In this document: positions 34,723-42,400 of the stretch, piece by piece
Layout of the letters: every line of letters begins with the position of its first letter
Numbering within the stretch: the first letter of the stretch is position 1
Assembly (NCBI GenBank): GCA_046347475.1
Contig: JAXMGD010000002.1
Location: 62,001 to 126,000, forward strand
Reading direction: 5' to 3'
Source: CAMCXE01 sp046347475
GTDB taxonomy: Bacteria; Pseudomonadota; Gammaproteobacteria; Pseudomonadales; Cellvibrionaceae
Length of the DNA stretch: 64,000 bases
Made by a program: the position numbers and the translations under genes
Notes under the pieces: generated by a model
The model's input: the letters and a program-made list of their open reading frames with translations, nothing else
Told to the model about the DNA's origin: nothing
Databases searched by the model: none

Positions 34723-37281
34723 CTAGACCGCCGGTTTAAAGACCTTAAATGGCCTTAACATGAGAATAAACTGCGGTAAGAAAAACATAGTGCCCGCCAA
34801 TGCCACCATCATTGCCACCCCTGTGAGCGCACCAAAATAAATGGTGGGGATAAACGAGGAGAGCACCATAATTGAAAATCCAAACACAATAATATTATTG
34901 GTGTGGTAGATGGCATGACCTATGGAGGCGTGGCAGCGGTGCATGGTTGCCACATAGTCACCATCAAGCTGCAACTCCTCCTCAAAGCGATGTAAATAAT
35001 GAATAGTGTTATCCACCCCTATACCCACGGTAATGGAGGCTATGGTGATGGTCATCATATCCAGTGGAATACCGGCAAAACCCATCCCGCCTAACATAAC
35101 GGCGGCGGATATAGCCGTGGGAACGGTTGCCACTACGGAGAGTAAAAAAGACCGCAGCAGCACCAAAAACATAATAAAAATCACCACAAATGACCAACCT
35201 AAGGTGGCGATTTGTGAGCTGTACAGGCTTTGCAGCATATTGTTGTACAACACCAATAAACCGCTGTAGCGCACCTCTTGCACTTCCATGCCATCGACAG
35301 CGCTGATATGGGTGCGGATGCGATCAATTAATTCTGCGCGCTTAAGACCGGGGTAAGAATCTTTTACCCGCAGGGTAATGCGAGTCTGATCGGTGGTTTT
35401 ATCCAAGTAGGGATTAAACAACACGCGACTGACTGATTCGGGCAATGATTTTTCCATTAGGGCCAGTTCAAAATTATTTAAACTGCCGTTGATATCCTTG
35501 CCTACCTTATAAAGTGTAGCGAGCGATTGCACCTTGCCCACTTCGGGTAAGGACTCCAAATAATCGTGGATTTTTTGAACGTATTCCATACCGCCCACGG
35601 TCATCCACACGCTGGTTTTTGCGGCATTTTCCGATAAGGGATCGCCATCAGCAAAGGCGTCTTCATCATTGCTAAAAGGATCAGTTTCTTTGTCCGGGTC
35701 CGCAAAGGGATCCGCCTCACCGCCCGTCTCGCTGCTGGCGGGTTTGGGCGTGATAATAATATCCAAACTGGTGGTGCCACCGAGTTTATTATCGATCAAG
35801 GATAAACCTTGATGAATTTCCGTATCGGCATGGAAATAATCAATAAAACGGTTTTCCACTTCAAGCCTGGCAATACCCCACACACTCAGGCCGCCTAACA
35901 ATAAGCCGCCCCAAAAAATACCGGGGCCGAATTTTTCCACCCATACACCACACAATGCACTAATCGAGCGGCGGTTTTTAGTCAGCGGGTGTACAGCGGG
36001 GGCGGCGCTATCTTTTGGTAATAGCATTAAAAAAGCAGGCAGTGTCACAAAGGATAAAACCAAAGCCACCATCAGCCCAATTGACATCATCCAGCCAAAA
36101 TCAATCAGTGGCCGAATGCCGCTCGTCACGAAGGAAGCAAACGCTACTACAGTGGTCAGTGTATTGTTCCAACTGGGCATAGCCATAAACGACAGCGTAG
36201 CCATAATAAGTTGCTCGCGACTCCAGTTAGGGTGGCTGGCAACATATTCGCGGTAACGCATGACCAAATGGATGGTTACCGTGAGTGAGATGATCATCAG
36301 CAGGGCGACAAAGTTGCTGGAAATAACCGTTAAACGCCAATCGATCCAGGCTAAAAAACCCAGCATCATCACCAGTGACATCACACAGCTGGCAATCGGA
36401 ATTAATACATAGCGCAGATTGCGAAATAACACCGCCAAAATAAGCACCATAAACAAAAACGAGGCGGTGCCGAAAATCATTAAATCGCTGCGAATATAAT
36501 CCACCATGTCAGCGGTAATCATGGTGAGGCCGCCGACAAATATTTGTGCGTCGGTTTTATAGCGGCTTACAACCTCGCGCACCTTGGCCACGCGGGCGTG
36601 AGCGCGCGCATCCGCCGCTGTGCGCAACTGCAGATACTCCGCCGCCACCTTGGCCAGCTGCTGCTCTTCGGCTGGGTTTAAACCCGTTTCGTTGCGCTTT
36701 GAAATGAGCGCATCGCGCTGGCTCACCAAGTCAATCTGGGTTTTATCAACTGTTAAATTTAATTGCAGCGCCGTGGTTTGGCCATCGGGACTGAGAATTA
36801 ATTCTCGGTAAATCGGGCTGGTTAAAAATTCTTGTTTGGCGAGGGTTTTATCCGTGGGGGTTCCATCCGGCCCCTGCGATAACAGGGTGCGCGGCTGTTT
36901 GGCGATCTCCCGTAAATTCTGTTTTGGGCTGTACAACAAAGGCACGTTTAAAATGGAATTCACCGTTTCAACGCCTTCAATTGCAGCAAGTTCCGCTTGC
37001 AATTTACTTAAGTGATCCAGCGCGCTATCGGAAAATAAATCCTGCTTGGGGGTATAGGTCACCACCAAAAAATCACCGGAATTATAGCGTTTGCTTACCT
37101 GGCGGAAATAATCTAAATCCTTGTCCGCTTCCAAGGTTAATGAATCAGCCGAGGCGTCTAATTTAAATCGCGGCAAGCCAGCAGCGGCGGCGAGGGTTAA
37201 GACTGTCAGCAACAGAAGTGTCCAACGGGGATTTTTAATCACCCATGAAACCCAAGTATGGGTGAAATGACTGTGCGCCAT
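34723..37281 (-). CDS. RND superfamily (MMPL-type) exporter
   Basis: This encodes 852 residues with the two-fold RND layout: helix 1 (WTLLLLTVLTLAAAAGL), a large periplasmic loop, five helices (LFMVLILAVLF onward), then the second half with LGWSFVVIFIMFLVLL, GIPLDMMTITIASITVGIGVDNTIHYLHR and the final helices. The family moves lipids or hydrophobic compounds by proton exchange. An unusual acidic insertion of about 30 residues lies in the second periplasmic loop (EADPFADPDKETDPFSNDED), which could bind calcium. No membrane-fusion or outer-membrane partner is adjacent. It follows the SelW-like gene by 18 bases in one operon. Confidence 0.88.
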   Translation of the reverse strand: MAHSHFTHTWVSWVIKNPRWTLLLLTVLTLAAAAGLPRFKLDASADSLTLEADKDLDYFRQVSKRYNSGDFLVVTYTPKQDLFSDSALDHLSKLQAELAAIEGVETVNSILNVPLLYSPKQNLREIAKQPRTLLSQGPDGTPTDKTLAKQEFLTSPIYRELILSPDGQTTALQLNLTVDKTQIDLVSQRDALISKRNETGLNPAEEQQLAKVAAEYLQLRTAADARAHARVAKVREVVSRYKTDAQIFVGGLTMITADMVDYIRSDLMIFGTASFLFMVLILAVLFRNLRYVLIPIASCVMSLVMMLGFLAWIDWRLTVISSNFVALLMIISLTVTIHLVMRYREYVASHPNWSREQLIMATLSFMAMPSWNNTLTTVVAFASFVTSGIRPLIDFGWMMSIGLMVALVLSFVTLPAFLMLLPKDSAAPAVHPLTKNRRSISALCGVWVEKFGPGIFWGGLLLGGLSVWGIARLEVENRFIDYFHADTEIHQGLSLIDNKLGGTTSLDIIITPKPASSETGGEADPFADPDKETDPFSNDEDAFADGDPLSENAAKTSVWMTVGGMEYVQKIHDYLESLPEVGKVQSLATLYKVGKDINGSLNNFELALMEKSLPESVSRVLFNPYLDKTTDQTRITLRVKDSYPGLKRAELIDRIRTHISAVDGMEVQEVRYSGLLVLYNNMLQSLYSSQIATLGWSFVVIFIMFLVLLRSFLLSVVATVPTAISAAVMLGGMGFAGIPLDMMTITIASITVGIGVDNTIHYLHRFEEELQLDGDYVATMHRCHASIGHAIYHTNNIIVFGFSIMVLSSFIPTIYFGALTGVAMMVALAGTMFFLPQFILMLRPFKVFKPAV

Positions 37282-37299
37282 AGCTGTGTTCTACTCCAG

Positions 37300-37617
37300 T
37301 TATTCCGTTGGGCTCGGCGGGGGCTCGGCGCCGCGCTCTAGGTGTGCGCCTAAAACTTTGTCGGGACAAGCCACATCGCGCACGCGCTGCTTTAATTCTT
37401 TAGCGCCGGGAAAGCCGCCGTCTCGCTTGCGCTCCCACACCAAATGCTTATCCACCCAGATTTCAAACACCCCGCCCTGCCCCGGCCGCAGCGCAACTTC
37501 ATACAGTTCACCGGTTAGGCTGCTCAGCAGCTCCTGCGCCATCCACGCGGCGCGCAACTGCCACTGACACAGGGTGCAGTAGTGAATAACCACTCTGGGT
37601 AGTTGCTGTGATTCCAT
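37300..37617 (-). CDS. SelT/SelW/SelH-like (Rdx) protein
   Basis: This 105-residue thioredoxin-fold protein has the redox motif CTLC in IHYCTLCQW, followed by helix and strand elements ending GGVFEIWVDKHLVWERKRDGGFPGAKELKQ; the GGFP turn is typical of the family. The ATG at 37617 is favoured by a GAGG ribosome-binding site and by the position of the CxxC near the N-terminus; an upstream extension of the frame is not family-like. It is probably a cytoplasmic thiol protein of unknown partner, co-transcribed with the RND exporter. Both redox positions are Cys; no selenocysteine codon is present. Confidence 0.85.
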   Translation of the reverse strand: MESQQLPRVVIHYCTLCQWQLRAAWMAQELLSSLTGELYEVALRPGQGGVFEIWVDKHLVWERKRDGGFPGAKELKQRVRDVACPDKVLGAHLERGAEPPPSPTE

Positions 37618-38018
37618 GATTACCTCGGTGTAAGGATTAGAAGTGGGCAAAGAGGATGTGCTGCCTGGGCAGAAGCTTGCGCGGGGTATAGGCGCTGGCG
37701 AGCCAAAAAGGGCCGCCATTCTAGCGAATTTACGGCACTGCCACAGATAAATGTGTGAGATCGTTACAGCCTGCACAATCAAACCCTAGTGGCTGTCACT
37801 TTTTTGCACGCACCTTCACACCGATCCGGCCCTCGATAACTGTGCGCTGGCGGCAAGCTTTGGCATAATGCCTGCCCCATTTATTGTGGCCCCATTCATT
37901 GTGATGCCGTGGGATTTACGTGCATCTCACGCCCCATGGCAAGCGGCACGTGCTGCAGCGGTCTTCACTGCGCGGTTTTGGCACCTAAACTAAGGGTATA
38001 ACTGAGGTTTTTAGGATT

Positions 38019-38810
38019 ATGTTAAAAATTGTTTTTGCCGACCCGCGCTTTGAAGCCTACTGGCTGACCGATAAACAAATAGCCATCGGCAGCGGTGACG
38101 ACAATCAGCTTATTCTTAACGACCCCTCGATCAGCCCTCGCCATGCCCGCATTCTTGCCACCAGCGACGGCTTTGTGATCAAAGACAACGGCAGCCACCT
38201 GGGCACCTATGTCAACGGCGAGCCGGTTTCACAAGCCAAAATTACCGCTGGCGACCAACTGCGCCTGGGCGAGATCAGCTTCTCCCTGGTGGACCCCATG
38301 GCCAGTTTGGACGGGGTGAAATCCGGTTTGCGCACCTGGTCTTTGGTGGCCTGTTCGAATTTTTTATCCGGCCAGGAATTTCCTCTACCCGGCAACACCG
38401 ATGGCAGCACGCGTTTAACCCTTGGCCGCGGCAAGGATTGTGACTTGGTGTTTCCCGGCACCCACCTGTCCCGCCAGCATCTGGCTATTACCCTTCACGA
38501 GGATCACTTAGCGCTGGAAGATTTAAACTCCGCCAATGGCACCTTCGTCAATGAAACCCGCATTCAGACGAGCAAGGCCGTACCGGGCGATAAGCTGCGC
38601 TTAGACGTGTATACCTTTAAAGTGATTGGCCCCAGCCCCAGCGAAGCCAAAACCCAACTGCGCGCCCCCGCCCGCCGCGGCGATTTAAAACCCACCTCAC
38701 CGGGCAATCGCATCGACCCGGTAGAACCTGCGCAATCGCGCTGGCCGCTGCTGGCGAGCCTGGGCTTTTTGGCGATGTTTCTCGCCCTGGCCGTGTATTT
38801 ATTCCTTTAA
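38019..38810 (+). CDS. Double-FHA protein with C-terminal membrane anchor
   Basis: This encodes 263 residues. FHA domain 1 (~18-90) has IAIGSGDDNQLILND and SISPRHARI with GSHLGTYVNG. FHA domain 2 (~125-205) has LTLGRGKDCDLVF, HLSRQHLAI and SANGTFVN. A basic, proline-rich linker then leads to a single membrane segment at the very end (WPLLASLGFLAMFLALAVYLFL region), a tail anchor with the FHA domains in the cytoplasm. FHA domains bind phosphothreonine, so a Ser/Thr kinase elsewhere is implied; none is in the window. Confidence 0.88.
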   Translation: MLKIVFADPRFEAYWLTDKQIAIGSGDDNQLILNDPSISPRHARILATSDGFVIKDNGSHLGTYVNGEPVSQAKITAGDQLRLGEISFSLVDPMASLDGVKSGLRTWSLVACSNFLSGQEFPLPGNTDGSTRLTLGRGKDCDLVFPGTHLSRQHLAITLHEDHLALEDLNSANGTFVNETRIQTSKAVPGDKLRLDVYTFKVIGPSPSEAKTQLRAPARRGDLKPTSPGNRIDPVEPAQSRWPLLASLGFLAMFLALAVYLFL

Positions 38811-39459
38811 GCCCCATGGCGGCGGCTGACTCAGCCCTGCCCCCAGCCAATATCTTGGGTGTTAAACAATTCGGCAGCTTTTTTTAGGGGCCGCGCAGGG
38901 TACATTTCCCCCGGCAAACACGTACTGTGCGGGGCTAAAGACAACACTATTAGATAATCGAATAAAACAGCTAGACCAATTTCTGGCAATTTCAAAGCAA
39001 GCTTCCTACACTAGCGCAGGTTTTTTAAGGCCAATGCCCGGCGCTGCCCATGGCGGCTAAACCCGTAAATAGGCAAACAGGCAGCGGCAATTGAACGCAC
39101 GGAAATTAAACCTGCGAGGGCTGGGCCAGCCAACGGCTTCACCACCGCAACCAAACCTCAGCCTACCCAGCAGCGCCCACTTACCTACACCGGCGCCCCC
39201 ATAAAGGCCGAGTTTGCCGCCAGGCAATTAATTAATAAGTCACACCTCAAGGCCAGGTAAGACGCCTGCCATTGTTCTACACGGACACTGTTTCTGAGCG
39301 CCCCGCGCGCTGGATTTAACCTGTATTTACCCGCTGTTGCGGCCCCCCCGCTTGTTGAGCTTTGCCAAGCAGGGTTTGCGCTGGGTGTAAACGTCAACCC
39401 GGCCGGATTTCATACCGTTTTTTGGTTTAACACATAAGCGCTTTTGTTGAGGATCTGCC
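38811..39459. other. Intergenic stretch before the giant serine-run gene
   Basis: About 650 bases without a supported gene. It probably holds the promoter and a long leader of the 39460 gene. GAGG at about 39449 (in GTTGAGGATCTGCCATG) is a likely ribosome-binding site. No riboswitch was recognised. Confidence 0.5.
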
Positions 39460-42400
39460 ATGTTCAAGTCCCTACCCGCCCGCTGGCTGCTCGCCCCCTT
39501 GGTTGCGCTGGCAATTAGCGCCTGTGGCGACGGCAAAAGTAGCCGCGTTGACCCTGCTAAGGCCCAGCTCACAGCCGCACAAGTTCAAGCCCGGGAAGAA
39601 GCCGAGCGCGTGCAGGCAGGTAAAGACTTAGAGGTGAGTAACCCCAGCAAGCCCAGCGCTAACGCAAGCCCTAAGGTTGAGGCAGGGCCGGATATTTTCA
39701 GCGACGCCAATTTGTTAGTGGACTTACCGGGCACAGCGCCGGGTGAGCTGAGCTTCGTCCGCAGCCGCTGGGTGCAAATTGATGGCCCTGAGGCCACACT
39801 CATCAACCCCGACCAGCTGCAAGCGCAAGTAGTGGTGCCGGATGTAAACCAGTACACCAAGCTCAGTTTTCGCTTAAGTGCCACCACCGCCGACCAGCAG
39901 GTGGCCTCAGATACCCTCGATCTGTTTGTTTACCCCCTCAACAACGCCGCCAAGGTTGTCAGCAGCGGCTTGACGGAAAATGCCGGCCGCGTGGATTTCA
40001 CTGTGCGCCTGAATAAACCCGCCAGCGAGGTTACCGAATTACAGTACAGCACCAACGATGGCACCGCCAAAGCCGGTAGCGACTATGTAGCCGTGGCGGC
40101 GCGGCTGGTATTTAACCCCGGTGAGCAGGAAAAAACGGTCTCTATTGTTGTGATAGACGATAAAACCCGCGAAAAGGGCGAGTACTTTTCCCTACGGGTA
40201 ACCGGCGGTTCAGCCCAATCCCCCTTCAGCGCCATCGGCCTTGCGGTTATCAAAGACAACGAAACCGGCACCTCTCCTCCCACCAGCCCCAAACCTACCC
40301 CAAGCCCCAGCGCCGATAAACCGCAAAATCAATTAAGCAGCCAAGCTGGGCAAGTGCGGGTTAACCTGGTGTGGTCCGACGCCGCCAGTCGTTTGGAATT
40401 GGCCGTGCAAGACCCTTGCGCCCAATGGATTGCACCCAATCGGTTCGAGGCCGATTGCTTGGGGGCCCGCGGTGTCTTTGAAGAGTTATCAAGCCTCGAT
40501 CCGCAGCAAAATATCTTCTGGCCCCGGCAGGCCCCCGTGGGCCGGTACACCGTGCGGCTCACCCACGTTGCAGGGCTGAGCTCTGACTACACCGCACGCA
40601 TCTATTGGGGCGACAACAGCACCCAACTGGCCGGCTCCATCGGCAATGGCGATAGCCAGGATATTTTTAGTTTTGATGTCACGGAGGCGGATGCGGGCGA
40701 ATCCTCATCCAGCAGCAGCTCATCATCAAGTTCCAGCGCCGCCTCTAGTTCAAGCGCCTCTTCTAGCTCTAGCTCTAGCTCCAGCTCTTCGAGTAGCTCA
40801 AGCTCATCGTCCAGTTCTTCCTCATCCTCCAGCTCAAGCTCATCCTCCAGCTCAAGCTCATCCTCCAGCTCAAGCTCATCCTCCAGCTCAAGCTCATCCT
40901 CCAGTTCTTCGAGCAGCTCAAGTTCGTCGGGCAGCGCCCCGCTCGACACTATGCTGGGCAACACCCTGGTGATTACACGCAATTACCCAACCTCCTCGAC
41001 CCCCTACACGAACTGGGACCCAACCTCCGTGTCCACCCGTGTAACTGCGGGCCCTGCCGATCAAATTCGCTGGAGAGCAGGCGCCAATCAACTTGAGCAC
41101 GCCATTATTGACCCGGAAGCGAATGATATTAAGTTTATGCTCGTCGAACCTTCCGTGTACCTTGCAAATTCAGATGTGTTTGATGGGTTTGTGCTCTCTG
41201 GATTTGCAACCCCCATCAAAAGTGCGAGCCTTGTCAGTAATAACACCGGGCTGGAAATTGCGGTAAGTCATACAACACAAGAGATTTACCTTAACCTGTC
41301 CGGGCAATACGCCGCCAATACGGGCTTTACCATAAAAGTCCTTTTTGATCCCAGCCGGATCGGTTCCAGTTCATCATCAAGCTCTAGTTCTTCGAGCAGT
41401 TCAAGCTCATCCAGTAGCTCTAGTTCATCGAGCAGTTCTAGCTCGTCAAGCAGCTCAAGTTCTTCAAGCAGTTCTAGCTCATCGAGCAGTTCTAGCTCCT
41501 CAAGTAGCTCTAGTTCATCGAGCAGTTCTAGCTCCTCAAGTAGCTCAAGCTCGTCAAGTAGCTCGAGTTCTTCAAGCAGTTCTAGCTCTTCTAGCAGCTC
41601 AAGCTCTTCGAGCAGTTCGAGTTCTTCAAGCAGTTCCAGCTCATCCAGTAGCTCTAGCTCTTCAAGTAGCTCTAGTTCATCGAGTAGTTCTAGCTCCTCA
41701 AGTAGCTCAAGCTCATCGAGCAGTTCGAGTTCTTCAAGCAGTTCCAGCTCATCCAGTAGCTCAAGCTCTTCAAGCAGCTCTAGTTCATCGAGCAGTTCTA
41801 GCTCATCCAGTAGCTCTAGCTCATCGAGCAGCTCTAGCTCTTCAAGTAGCTCAAGCTCATCGAGCAGTTCTAGTTCCTCAAGCAGCTCAAGCTCGTCAAG
41901 CAGTTCTAGTTCATCGAGCAGTTCGAGTTCTTCAAGCAGCTCCAGCTCATCCAGCAGCTCAAGCTCTTCAAGCAGCTCTAGTTCATCGAGCAGTTCTAGC
42001 TCCTCAAGTAGCTCTAGCTCATCGAGCAGCTCTAGCTCCTCAAGTAGCTCTAGCTCATCGAGCAGTTCCAGCTCCTCAAGCAGCTCAAGCTCAACCGGAG
42101 CGCCGCGTCTCACGCTAGTTTCACCTCAATCACCCGCTGTAATTCAGGGCGATTTTAAAATTACCGCTGATGTAGCGCTCAGCCCTGACACAAAACTGGC
42201 CAGCCTGGAATTACTCGCCAATAACCAAGCGCAAATGATTTCGCAGTATCAATTTATTGTCGCCGCCAACAAAAGCTGGCAAGCCATTCAAACCGCAATC
42301 CCTACCGGCTGGCATTTAGCGATCATTAATAATCAAGAAGAGCAAGATTATTTAGCCAAAGAATTAACCACCCGCTTTCCCGATGCCGAAGGAAATAACC

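Noticed and set aside
37618..37782. Extended N-terminus for the SelW-like protein
   Set aside because: It would move the CxxC motif far from the N-terminus and ignores the ribosome-binding site just before ATG 37617.
41286..42113. A 275-codon minus-strand frame encoding a Glu/Leu-rich repeat opposite the long serine tract
   Set aside because: It is the mechanical complement of the serine codon pattern, with no ribosome-binding site and no independent signal. A plus-strand frame over the same bases is a shadow for the same reason.
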